This document shows, in pieces, positions 24,071-33,780 of a stretch of DNA of 64,000 nucleotides (its first letter is position 1; the number at the start of each line of letters is the position of its first letter). A model generated the notes under the pieces. That model did no database searches. It saw only the letters and a program-made list of their open reading frames with translations, and was not told where the DNA came from. The DNA is from JAJPXI01 sp051867655 (GTDB lineage: Bacteria > Bacillota > Clostridia > Oscillospirales > Oscillospiraceae): NCBI GenBank assembly GCA_051867655.1, contig JBJDYV010000089.1:29000-92999 (forward strand). Direction: 5' to 3'. A program made the position numbers and the translations under genes.

Positions 24071-25057
24071 TCAGATACTTTTGCCGGCCGTCTTCGCTTC
24101 CTGCAGATCATTGATTTCACGTACGCGGCAGCAGGCCACAAAATGCTTGGGCATGACCTCTTCCAGCTGCTGCGGCTGATCGCACGCGGGACAGTAATAC
24201 GGGCACCGGGCGGCAAACCGGCATCCGGGCTTCGGATTGATGGGCGAGGTGATCTCGCCCTTTGTGACGATGCGTCTTTTCTGATCGTTCAGATCCGGGG
24301 ACGGAATCGCGCTGAGAAGGATCTTCGTATAGGGGTGAAGGGGGACCTGGAAAACCTCCTTGGCAGGGCTGATCTCGGCGACCTGGCCCAGATACATCAC
24401 GCAGATGTTGTCGGCCAGGTGCCGGACAACGGACATGTCATGCGTGACGAACAGATAGGTCAGGTTCTGCTTTTCCTGCAGGTCCTGCAGAAGGTTCAGG
24501 ATCTGCGCCTGAATGGACACATCCAGCGCGGAGACCGGCTCATCACATACGATGAATTCCGGACTCATGGCCAACGCCCGGGCGATGCCCACACGCTGGC
24601 GGCGGCCGCCGTCCAGCTCGTGGGGATAGGCGCGGCGCATCCGCTTGTCAACGCCCACCAGCTCCATCAATTCATCGACCCTCTGGTTGATCTCTTCCTT
24701 GGTATAACGCTTGGAAAGCTTCATGGGCTCACGAATGGTGCTTTCCACGGTTTTCCGCGGGTCGAGGGAGGAGTTGGGGTCCTGGAAAATGATCTGCATC
24801 TTGTGGCGCAGCTTGCCCAGTTCCTTTTTATTCACTCTAGTGATATCCTTGCCGCGGTAAAGGATCTGACCATCCGTGCTTTCCAGCAGGTGGATCAGGG
24901 TACGGCCCAGCGTAGACTTGCCGCAGCCGGATTCGCCGACCACGCCCATCGTGCTGCCTTCTTCAATGGTGAAGGAGACATCATCCACGGCGTGCAGCTG
25001 ACCCTTCGGGGTCGAGAAGTACTTTTTTAAATGCTTAACTTCTAACAATACACCCAT
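24071..25057 (-). CDS. Opp/Dpp-type ABC importer ATPase (OppF-like)
   Basis: 328 residues. Walker A is GESGCGKST, Q-loop IFQDPNSSLDPRKTV, Walker B FIVCDEPVSALD and the H-loop VTHDM. The signature motif is LDGGR rather than LSGGQ, a variant I have seen in related Clostridia importers. The C-terminal extension with CRFAARCPYYCPAC is the oligopeptide/dipeptide ABC C-terminal region, whose cysteines can hold an Fe-S cluster in some members. It is the second ATPase of the importer, 30 bp after the OppD-like gene, and is followed by flavoprotein copy 2. Confidence 0.9.
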   Translation of the reverse strand: MGVLLEVKHLKKYFSTPKGQLHAVDDVSFTIEEGSTMGVVGESGCGKSTLGRTLIHLLESTDGQILYRGKDITRVNKKELGKLRHKMQIIFQDPNSSLDPRKTVESTIREPMKLSKRYTKEEINQRVDELMELVGVDKRMRRAYPHELDGGRRQRVGIARALAMSPEFIVCDEPVSALDVSIQAQILNLLQDLQEKQNLTYLFVTHDMSVVRHLADNICVMYLGQVAEISPAKEVFQVPLHPYTKILLSAIPSPDLNDQKRRIVTKGEITSPINPKPGCRFAARCPYYCPACDQPQQLEEVMPKHFVACCRVREINDLQEAKTAGKSI

Positions 25058-25087
25058 AACTGTTTCTCCACTTTCCGGAAATTTTGG

Positions 25088-26125
25088 TCAAACATTTGCG
25101 GGCTGCACGGCTTCTGCGGGTACAGCTTCCGTTGGCACCGCCTCGCCTGCGTACAAGTTGCACTTGCACTGATGGCCGTCCGCCATAGTATAGGACGGGA
25201 CCGCGTTCCTGCACGCTTCGGTGGCATACTTGCAGCGGGGCTGGAACTTGCAGCCCTTGGGCAGATGGGTCGGATCGGGCGGCGCGCCCAGGATGGGGCT
25301 CAGGCGGTCCACATCGGTGGTCATCTTGGGGATGGCGTCAAACAGCCCCTTGGTGTACGGGTGCATCGGGCGGTCAAACACCTGCTTGATGGTGCCGTAC
25401 TCGATGACCTCGCCCGCATACACAACGGCGACCTTATGGCAGCTCTTGGCCACCACGCCGAAATCGTGGGTGATCAGGATCATGGCGGTGTTTCTCTGGC
25501 GCTGGAGGTCTTCGATCATCTCCAGAACCTGCGCCTGAATGGTCACGTCCAGGGCACTGGTCGGCTCATCCGCGATCAGAAGATCGGGGCTGCAGGCCAG
25601 GGCGATGGCCAGGACCACGCGCTGCTTCATACCGCCGGAGAACTGGTGGGGATATTCGCGGAAGCGGTCGGGCGAAATGCCGACCAGCTTCAGCATTTCG
25701 ATGGCTTTCTCGTCCGCCTGCCTCTTGGTAACATCCTCGTGGTAGCGGATGGCCTCGGCGATCTGCCAGCCGATACGCTTGACCGGATTCAGGGCGGTCA
25801 TGGGGTCCTGGAAGACCATGGAGATCCGGCCTCCGCGGATCTTGCGCATCTCCTCTTCCTTCAGTCCATACAGGTCCTGACCGTCAAAAAAGATCTGGCC
25901 CTTGACGAATTTTGCGGGCGGCGTCGGAAGGATGCGCAGGATCGAACGGGCGATGGTGGTCTTCCCGGCGCCCGTCTCACCGACCAGGCCGATGGTCTCG
26001 CCGTAGTTCAGATCGAAAGAAACGCCGTTGACCGCCTGGACGATCTCATCCTTGGTCTCATAGCGGACCTCGATATCTTTGACGGACAGCAGGAGTTTTC
26101 CTTTTTTATCAGCATTGTGTTCCAT
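25088..26125 (-). CDS. Opp/Dpp-type ABC importer ATPase (OppD-like)
   Basis: 345 residues with Walker A GETGAGKTT, signature FSGGMKQR, Walker B LLIADEPTSALD and H-loop ITHDFGVV. The C-terminal peptide-importer region contains CKFQPRCKYATEAC. The tail is rich in Ala, Glu and Val-Pro repeats. It pairs with the OppF-like subunit to power import. Confidence 0.92.
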   Translation of the reverse strand: MEHNADKKGKLLLSVKDIEVRYETKDEIVQAVNGVSFDLNYGETIGLVGETGAGKTTIARSILRILPTPPAKFVKGQIFFDGQDLYGLKEEEMRKIRGGRISMVFQDPMTALNPVKRIGWQIAEAIRYHEDVTKRQADEKAIEMLKLVGISPDRFREYPHQFSGGMKQRVVLAIALACSPDLLIADEPTSALDVTIQAQVLEMIEDLQRQRNTAMILITHDFGVVAKSCHKVAVVYAGEVIEYGTIKQVFDRPMHPYTKGLFDAIPKMTTDVDRLSPILGAPPDPTHLPKGCKFQPRCKYATEACRNAVPSYTMADGHQCKCNLYAGEAVPTEAVPAEAVQPANV

Positions 26126-26140
26126 CGTTATCCTCCTCTG

Positions 26141-27055
26141 TCACCGTCTCAGTTTGGGATCGAGCGAATCTCTCAGGCCGTCGCCGACGATGTTGAAGGC
26201 CAGCACGACCAGGGCGACGAACAGGCCGGGGAACAGCGCCTCATGGGGATGGTAGCGCAGCTGGCTTTTGCCCAGGGAGATCATGGCGCCCCATTCCGCG
26301 GTGGGCTCCTGAATGCCGAGGCCCAGGAAACTCAGGCCGGCGGAGTTCATGATCTTCATGCCGACGCCCACCGAGAAGCTGACGATCACGGGAGACAGGC
26401 TGTTGGGCAGAAGATGGGACATGAGGATGCGCAGGTTGGAGCAGTTGATGGCCCGGGACGCTTCAATGAATTCCTGCTCTCTCAGGCTAAGCATGGAGGA
26501 GCGGAGGATGCGGACCACCTCCGGGATGCTGTACATGGCCAGGGCGATCATGGTGGGGAAGATGCCAGAGCCCAGCATCTGCGATACGATAATGCACAGG
26601 AGGATGTTCGGGATGGACTGGATCACGTCGCACACCCGGAGGATGATCGTCTCGACGATGCCGCCGAAATAGCCGGCAATGGCGCCGAAGATGATGCCGA
26701 TGACCACGCCGATGATGCTGGCTCCCACGCCGATGCCCAGGGAGCAGCGGGCGCCCCAGATGATCCGGGAGAGGATGTCGCGGCCGTATGTGTCCGTTCC
26801 GAACCAGTGGGCCGCGCTGGGCCCCTGGTCGGCGTGGATGGGATCAATCGCCTGGTAATCATAGGGGGCGATTAGGGGTGCAAACACTCCCATCAGGACC
26901 AGAAGCAGGATCAGGACCATGCCCACCAGGGCCATCTTATTGCGGGAAAACTGCTTCAGCACGGTAAAAAACGTGGTGTCCTTCCAGGTTCTTTCCCGCA
27001 GCAGGTAGCTCTCCTCTGCCTCAAGAACAGCGGTATTCTTCGCTTTCTTAGACAC
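26141..27055 (-). CDS. Opp/Dpp-type ABC importer permease (OppC-like)
   Basis: 304 residues with one helix near residues 35-60, the conserved FGTDTYGRDILSRIIWGAR loop before the transport domain and five further helices; the EAA loop reads EASRAINCSNLRILMSHLLPNSL. I use the GTG at 27055: AAGGAGGTG lies 7 nt upstream and the start overlaps the oppB-like stop by 8 bp. A longer open frame is not supported. Confidence 0.88.
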   Translation of the reverse strand: MSKKAKNTAVLEAEESYLLRERTWKDTTFFTVLKQFSRNKMALVGMVLILLLVLMGVFAPLIAPYDYQAIDPIHADQGPSAAHWFGTDTYGRDILSRIIWGARCSLGIGVGASIIGVVIGIIFGAIAGYFGGIVETIILRVCDVIQSIPNILLCIIVSQMLGSGIFPTMIALAMYSIPEVVRILRSSMLSLREQEFIEASRAINCSNLRILMSHLLPNSLSPVIVSFSVGVGMKIMNSAGLSFLGLGIQEPTAEWGAMISLGKSQLRYHPHEALFPGLFVALVVLAFNIVGDGLRDSLDPKLRR

Positions 27056-28031
27056 TTGCGGCCACCTCCTTCGCAGCTTTTTTCTTTCTCTGCTTTCCGC
27101 TGCCCTCATACTGGGCCTTGATCCGGGGATCGATGAAAGCGTAGATAATATCCACCGCCAGCACGACCAGGCAAAACAGCAGCGCCAGCAGGGTCACGCC
27201 GCCGCGGACGATGGGGTAATCGCGGTTGCGCACGGCCTGGGTGATGTAGTAGCCGACGCCGGGGATCCCGAACAGCGTCTCGATGACGACGGTGCCGCCC
27301 AGCGCCCGGCCGAAGTGGGTGCCGACGAAGGTGACGATGGGGATCAGCGCGTTGGGCAGTGCGTGGGAGTAGAGGATCGTGCGCTCGGGCACGCCCTTGG
27401 CCCGGGCGGTTACCACATAGTCGGACCGGATGACCTCCAGCATCTGCGAGCGCGTCATGCGCGTCAGACTGCCCACGCCCATCAGCGCGTTGGCCACGCA
27501 GGGCAGGGTGTAGGAATACCAGTGCTCCACGCCGGAGGACGGGAGAATGGGAATGTACACGGCGAACACCAGGATCAGGATCATGCCCACCCAGAAGCCG
27601 GGCAGGGAAATGCCGACCATGGCAAGCAGAATGCAGAACCGGTCCACCAGACCGTTTTGGTGTGTGGCGGCGGTGATGCCCAGAGGGATCGCGATGACGA
27701 CCTGCAGCAGGCAGCAGACAGCCGCGATCAGCGCGGTCCGCGGCAGACGGGCAAACAGTTCGGTCTTGATGTCTGTTTTCAGGATGTACGAGGTGCCGAA
27801 GTCAAAGTGCAGGAACAGGGACTTCAGGAAATCCCAAAGCTGGCCGAAATATCCCTTGTCCAATCCCATCCGCGCGGCGACCTCGGCGTACCGCTCGGGG
27901 GTATAGTTGTCGCCTATGGCCAGCATGACCGGGTCGCCCGGCGCAAAATACATGATCGTAAAGATCACGATTGCGACGCACAGAAGTACCGGGATGATCT
28001 GCAGCAGCCGTTTTAACACATATTTAATCAT
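27048..28031 (-). CDS. Opp/Dpp-type ABC importer permease (OppB-like)
   Basis: 327 residues with six hydrophobic helices. N-terminal MIKYVLKRLLQIIPVLL and FAPGDPV are standard for OppB/DppB, and the EAA loop is TARAKGVPERTILYSHALPNALIPI. It is the first permease gene, 178 bp after the binding-protein gene with a hairpin between. Confidence 0.92.
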   Translation of the reverse strand: MIKYVLKRLLQIIPVLLCVAIVIFTIMYFAPGDPVMLAIGDNYTPERYAEVAARMGLDKGYFGQLWDFLKSLFLHFDFGTSYILKTDIKTELFARLPRTALIAAVCCLLQVVIAIPLGITAATHQNGLVDRFCILLAMVGISLPGFWVGMILILVFAVYIPILPSSGVEHWYSYTLPCVANALMGVGSLTRMTRSQMLEVIRSDYVVTARAKGVPERTILYSHALPNALIPIVTFVGTHFGRALGGTVVIETLFGIPGVGYYITQAVRNRDYPIVRGGVTLLALLFCLVVLAVDIIYAFIDPRIKAQYEGSGKQRKKKAAKEVAASV

Positions 28032-28100
28032 ACCGGATATGTGTCCTCCTCAGGTCAAATTGCGGCGGGTGAATCCCTGGCCGCCCATGTTGAAGTAAAA

Positions 28101-28142
28101 GGCTTCCGCCTCGGCAGGAGGTCCCGCACCGGGGCGGAAGCC
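28101..28142 (-). terminator. Hairpin between binding-protein and permease genes
   Basis: A 10-bp GC stem (GGCTTCCGCC/GGCGGAAGCC) is followed on the minus strand by TTTTAC. Such a partial terminator usually lets the binding protein be made in excess over the membrane parts. Confidence 0.6.
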
Positions 28143-28209
28143 GAACAAGTCTTTTCTATGTTTTCTGCCTTTCAGCCGTTCAAAAGGCGGAATGTGCAGA
28201 AACCATCCG

Positions 28210-29889
28210 TTAACCGTTGTTCACAACGAAGGAGGGATAGATCGCATCGTCAAAGGCGATGACGGTGCCGCTGATGATCTTGTCGCTGCCGAAGAACAGG
28301 CTGGGGCAGTAGTACATGCCGTAGATGTAGACGTTCTCGGTGATCCGGTCCAGCAGCTGCTGAATGATCTCGGGCGAGGTGGTGGTCGCGTCGCCGGACT
28401 TCTCATAGAGCTCCTGCAGCTCGGGATCATCCACAAAGTGGCGGCCCAGGCCGTTGCCGTATGCACGGTTATCCAGCTCCTTCACGGAGACATAAACGGT
28501 GTCGTCGGCGGAGGTGGCGCCCAGCAGCTCGATGTCATACTCGGTGCCGGTGGGCTCAACGCGGACCTTGCGGAACTGAGCCATATCGTACTCCAACGGC
28601 TCGATTTTCACGCCGATCTGCAGGCAGTAGGACTGGATCAGCACGACCGAGGGAGAGATGGTGGACTTGGGCAGAACCAGCATCTTCAGAGTCTCGCCGT
28701 CGTAGGAGGACTCCTCCACCAGCTGCTTCGCCTTTTCCACGTCAAAGGTAAAGTAGTCGTCGCTGCCAAAGTCCAGGCTGGAGTCGGACAGGTTGGGGTT
28801 GGTGGGGGCGTTGCAGACCTGGCCGACGTTGCCGTACACCTTGTACGCGCAGGCGGCGGCGTCGATGCAGTAGGCGATGGCCTGGCGCAGCTTGATGTCC
28901 TGGCAGGGGCTGTTCTCGCCGCAGTTGAAGGTCATGTGGACGAAGGCGTTGTTCTGGCCCAGCATCTTGATATAGCCGTCCTTGGTGTTCCCGTCGTCGT
29001 CCATGAAGAAGCTCCAGTCGCCGGAGGAGATCTCGGTGGAGAAGTCGATGCTGCCGTTCTCCAGCTCGATGGCCAGCGTGTTCACATCGGGGATGACCTT
29101 GACGGTCAGCTTCTCCAGGTTGTTCATGTTGCGGTCGCAGATGTACTGCTCGTCGGTCTGCCAGTAATCGTCACGGCGCTCAAACACATAGACGGAGCCG
29201 GTGACGGAGGCGTCCTTATTCAGCCTGTAGCCGGCGGTGCCGACGGGGTAAGAGGCCATCTCATCGGGGCTGTTGTTCCAGGCGGCCTCGGTGATGATGG
29301 GCACACGGGTCAAAAAGTCGTTCAGCTGGCCGGTGGTCTCGGGAGCGAAGGTGATCTCAAAGGTATAGTCGCCGGTGGTGTGATAGTCGGTGATGGTCGC
29401 CCAGGTGGAGGAGTTCTGACCGTCGATCTTATAGCCGTCAATGGAGAAAATGACGTCGGCGGCGGTCATGTGGTTGCCCTCGCTGTCCTTAATGTAGTCA
29501 AACAACTCCACGGAGTAGGTACCGTTGCCCTTGCTCTCATAGCTCTTGGCCAGCAGGGGGTGCAGCTCGCCTTCAGGGTCCTTCCAGAACAGGGTCTCGT
29601 AGCACATGACGCGCTTGACCTTCACGGGGGCCTGGCCTGCGCCGCCGGGGTAGAAGGAACCGATGTCGCTGCCGATGCCGATCGTCAGCTCCTGCGGGCC
29701 GGTGCCGGTGACCTCTTCACCGCTGCCGAGATGACCGCCGGTTTCGCCGCTGAGATCAACACCGGAACTGCTGCCGGAATCCGAATTGCCGGGGGCGGGA
29801 TCATTACCGCCGTTTTCCTTCGGACCGCAGCCCGCCAAAAGTGTCATTGCCATAACCAGTGCGAGTAGTAGCGCAAGAAGTTTTTTCAT
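28210..29889 (-). CDS. Peptide/nickel-type ABC substrate-binding lipoprotein
   Basis: 559 residues of the family 5 solute-binding proteins. The N-terminus MKKLLALLLALVMAMTLLAGCG is a lipoprotein signal with the lipidated cysteine at position 21, followed by a Gly/Ser/Asn-rich linker. The mature part has the family's GTAGYRL and LRQAIAYCID segments. It should catch the substrate outside the cell for the OppBCDF-like parts. Family members bind peptides, nickel chelates, opines or other organics, so specificity is open. The ATG at 29889 follows GGGAGG; the open frame continues upstream without support. First gene of the operon. Confidence 0.9.
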   Translation of the reverse strand: MKKLLALLLALVMAMTLLAGCGPKENGGNDPAPGNSDSGSSSGVDLSGETGGHLGSGEEVTGTGPQELTIGIGSDIGSFYPGGAGQAPVKVKRVMCYETLFWKDPEGELHPLLAKSYESKGNGTYSVELFDYIKDSEGNHMTAADVIFSIDGYKIDGQNSSTWATITDYHTTGDYTFEITFAPETTGQLNDFLTRVPIITEAAWNNSPDEMASYPVGTAGYRLNKDASVTGSVYVFERRDDYWQTDEQYICDRNMNNLEKLTVKVIPDVNTLAIELENGSIDFSTEISSGDWSFFMDDDGNTKDGYIKMLGQNNAFVHMTFNCGENSPCQDIKLRQAIAYCIDAAACAYKVYGNVGQVCNAPTNPNLSDSSLDFGSDDYFTFDVEKAKQLVEESSYDGETLKMLVLPKSTISPSVVLIQSYCLQIGVKIEPLEYDMAQFRKVRVEPTGTEYDIELLGATSADDTVYVSVKELDNRAYGNGLGRHFVDDPELQELYEKSGDATTTSPEIIQQLLDRITENVYIYGMYYCPSLFFGSDKIISGTVIAFDDAIYPSFVVNNG

Positions 29890-30372
29890 TTTCGTGTCCT
29901 CCCTTAGTAAAATGATTTCATCTGTACTGCGGTAGTTTCGAACAAGACCTGCGCTGCTTTTCTTTGTGCTATCCCCTCCCCGCTTAACAAATGGGTTGCT
30001 TCCTCTTTTCATAAAAGGATGTCTTCCCATGGGCGTATTGCTGTAAAACCACGGTTCGCTTCAAAAATATTGTAGTCATATTTTACAAATTTTTTCTCAA
30101 AACAGAAATTGAAGTTATGAAATATTTAATAGAGAAAATTAATAAATCAGCACATTTTTCCCCCGACGAGCTGAACGATTTGTCACGGTCAAATTTTTGA
30201 AAATGTACACAAACCCAAAAAAATTAAATGATTAAATTATTTTTGTTAAAAGAATGACGAAGTTCCATTGCATTGATTTGCTTTTTGTCAAAAGAATTGT
30301 GAAAACTCATAATTTTTCTCCAGGACTCGCTGCGCAGGGTCGTTTTCAGGCCAGTGCCCCAAATTAATTCTT
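29890..30372. other. AT-rich intergenic region upstream of the importer operon
   Basis: About 480 bp, much more AT-rich than its surroundings, with no credible gene. It must contain the importer operon promoter, but several T/A-rich candidates overlap and none has a clean -35/-10 pair. TTTGACCGTGACAAAT near 30180-30200 forms an imperfect dyad. The region marks the edge between the accessory block and the dnaG-rpoD housekeeping genes. Confidence 0.5.
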
Positions 30373-30420
30373 AAAAAAAGTTGCAAGGAATTGCGATTTC
30401 AGCAATTCCTTGCAACTTTT
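30373..30420 (-). terminator. rpoD terminator
   Basis: A stem of about 17 bp (AGTTGCAAGGAATTGC and complement) with a 7-nt loop is followed on the minus strand by seven T, about 85 bp after the rpoD stop. Confidence 0.9.
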
Positions 30421-30503
30421 ATGAGAAATATTTTTCTGTAAAACCTGTTTTTCGGCAGGGCTGCTTTACTGAAAAAGCACCGCCAAACAACATGGTTTCG
30501 GGA

Positions 30504-31802
<1,299 letters not shown>

Positions 31803-31804
31803 AC

Positions 31805-33586
31805 TCACTTGTCCTCCATTGCCTTTTTTTCTCTAAATTGCTCCCGCGCCGCCAGCAGCATATCGATCCCGCTGGAGCACCGCTTGACGTACTCGGCCTC
31901 GATGATCTCTATGTAGTCCCGCAGGGCTTTTTCCGTATTTTGTCCCGTCTCGGGCTGATCGGCCAGCTGCACCAGCCGGTTCATCTCGTCCCGGGACAGC
32001 TCCCCGGTCAGCACCGGGATGCGCGGGGTCTCCCCCGCCCGCCACCGCTCCAGTAAAAGGCGGTACACCTTTCCCAGAAACGAGGAGGAGAATTTTTCCT
32101 CCGGCAGAGCCTGCGCCTTGGGATACAGGGTGGGGTCCAGAAGCAGCAGACGGATGACCCCCTCCTCCGCCCGGGCGGAGCGGACGTTGTCGTAGCGCAG
32201 CTCCCGCTCCTTGGCCTGAACATTGTTGACCGGGGTCAGGGCCTGCCGCTCCTCCTGTTTGCGTGCCTTGTAGGCCTGGCTTCTGCGGGCCTTGTCCACC
32301 TCGGCAGCCATGGTCTCCCCCGATACCCCCGCGGCGGCGGCGGCCCGGTTGCCGTAAATCTCCCGCTCCACCGGACTGGGCAGGGTGGCGATCATGGCGG
32401 CCGCCTCCTGAAGGAATGCCGCCCGCTGGTCGTCGGCGGCCAGGTCGTATTTGTTCTGAATGACCTCCAGGCGGTATTCCACCTGGTTGGCGCTGCCGGT
32501 CAGCAGCTTCTCAAAGGCGGCGGCGCCCTGGTACTTGATGAAGTCGTCGGCATCCTGCTTCACCAGTTCGCCGTCCTCCGTCCTGCGCCGGGGCAGCCGG
32601 AGCACCTTGACGGAAAAGTCGGCGTTTTTCAGGAGGCCGATGGCCCGCTGGGTGGCGTCCTCACCGGCGTTGTCGTTGTCGTAGCAGAGCACCAGTTCCC
32701 TGGTGTACTTACTCAGCAGCCGAACGTGCTCCTCGGTCAGGGCGGTGCCCATGGTGGCCACCGCGTTGTCAAAGCCCGCCTGGTGCAGGGTGATGACGTC
32801 GATGTTGCCCTCCACCAGGATCATGTTCTCCCGCTTGGAGGACTTGGCGTAGTTGATGCCGTACAGGATGGACCTCTTTTTGAAGATGGCGGTCTCCGGG
32901 GTGTTCAGATACTTGGGCGCCGAGCCGTCCATGACCCGGCTGGTAAAGCCGATCACATCTCCCCGCAGGTCGATGACGGGCAGCATCAGCCGGTTGCGGA
33001 ACTTGTCGTACACGCCGCCGTTCTTGCCGGCCACCGCCAGTCCCGCGTCCAGGAGCTCCCGCTTGTCGTACCCCTTGTCCGCCATGGCCCGGATCAGGCT
33101 GTCCCAGGCGTCGGGCGCAGCCCCCAGTCCGAAGCGGTTGGCAAACCGTTTGGAGATGCGCCGCTTGTTGATATACTCCGCCACGGCGGCCCCCTGGGGG
33201 GTGGAAAACTGCTCGTAATAGAACCGGGCGGCCAGCTTGTTCAGGGTCAGGATGCGCTCCCGTTTACGCCGCCAGTCCCGGTCGCCGGGGTCCTCCTCCG
33301 GGACCTCCATCCCCATCTTGTCCGCCAGGGAGCGCACCGCCTCGGGAAAGGTCAGGTTGTCCATCTCCATCAGGAAGCTGAGCACACCGCCGCCCTTGCC
33401 GCAGCCGAAGCAGTGGTAGATCTGTTTGTCCGGGGAAACGGAAAAGGAGGGCGTCTTCTCGCTGTGGAACGGGCAGAGGCCCCACAGGTTGGCCCCCTTC
33501 CGCGTCAGGGGGACGTAGGAGCCCACCACCTCCGCAATATCGGCCCGCTGGGTCAATTCGTCGATAAAAGCTCTCGGAATGGACAT
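31805..33586 (-). CDS. dnaG: DNA primase
   Basis: 593 residues. The N-terminal zinc domain has CPFHSEKTPSFSV and YHCFGCGKGG (Cys, His, Cys, Cys), the TOPRIM core has ILVEGNIDVITLHQAGFDN and CYDNDNAGEDA, and the C-terminal part is the helicase-binding region. It makes RNA primers at the replication fork. The ATG follows AAAGGGGGG. It is the first gene of the dnaG-rpoD operon. Confidence 0.97.
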   Translation of the reverse strand: MSIPRAFIDELTQRADIAEVVGSYVPLTRKGANLWGLCPFHSEKTPSFSVSPDKQIYHCFGCGKGGGVLSFLMEMDNLTFPEAVRSLADKMGMEVPEEDPGDRDWRRKRERILTLNKLAARFYYEQFSTPQGAAVAEYINKRRISKRFANRFGLGAAPDAWDSLIRAMADKGYDKRELLDAGLAVAGKNGGVYDKFRNRLMLPVIDLRGDVIGFTSRVMDGSAPKYLNTPETAIFKKRSILYGINYAKSSKRENMILVEGNIDVITLHQAGFDNAVATMGTALTEEHVRLLSKYTRELVLCYDNDNAGEDATQRAIGLLKNADFSVKVLRLPRRRTEDGELVKQDADDFIKYQGAAAFEKLLTGSANQVEYRLEVIQNKYDLAADDQRAAFLQEAAAMIATLPSPVEREIYGNRAAAAAGVSGETMAAEVDKARRSQAYKARKQEERQALTPVNNVQAKERELRYDNVRSARAEEGVIRLLLLDPTLYPKAQALPEEKFSSSFLGKVYRLLLERWRAGETPRIPVLTGELSRDEMNRLVQLADQPETGQNTEKALRDYIEIIEAEYVKRCSSGIDMLLAAREQFREKKAMEDK

Positions 33587-33638
33587 ATCATCCCCCCTTT
33601 TCTCAAAAATGATACCTTTTTGCCCCTATTTCACGCTC

Positions 33639-33760
33639 CCCACGCAGACGCGTCTGCGCGGGGTCCCCATTTGTTTCACATCCTCGGGCGAAGTGAATTC
33701 GCCCTGCGGCAAAGGCTGCCGCAGGCAGCCTTTGTACGCGCTTACGCGCGTCCCACCTGC
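33639..33760. repeat. Cluster of short palindromes between dnaG and dgt
   Basis: Within about 120 bp there are several perfect or near-perfect hairpins: CGCAGACGCGTCTGCG, AAAGGCTGCC-GCA-GGCAGCCTTT (33711-33733) and ACGCGCTTACGCGCGT. No T-run makes them a plain terminator. A similar string of hairpins occurs at 53668-53773. They may be REP-like elements or RNA 3'-end structures of dgt. Confidence 0.45.
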
Positions 33761-33780
33761 GGCGGGTCCCATTCTGCCTG

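Noticed and set aside
7179..24114. Long open frames antisense to cysK, the flavoproteins and other GC-rich genes (up to about 750 codons)
   Set aside because: They run opposite recognised genes, are rich in Gly, Ala, His, Leu and Gln with no family motifs, and have no ribosome sites. This is the usual high-GC codon-position effect.
28101..28142. Full terminator ending transcription between binding-protein and permease genes
   Set aside because: The T-run is only four bases and the downstream genes need transcription; an attenuating hairpin inside one operon is more likely.
33639..33760. CRISPR array
   Set aside because: The palindromes differ in sequence and spacing; there are no regularly spaced identical repeats and no cas genes.
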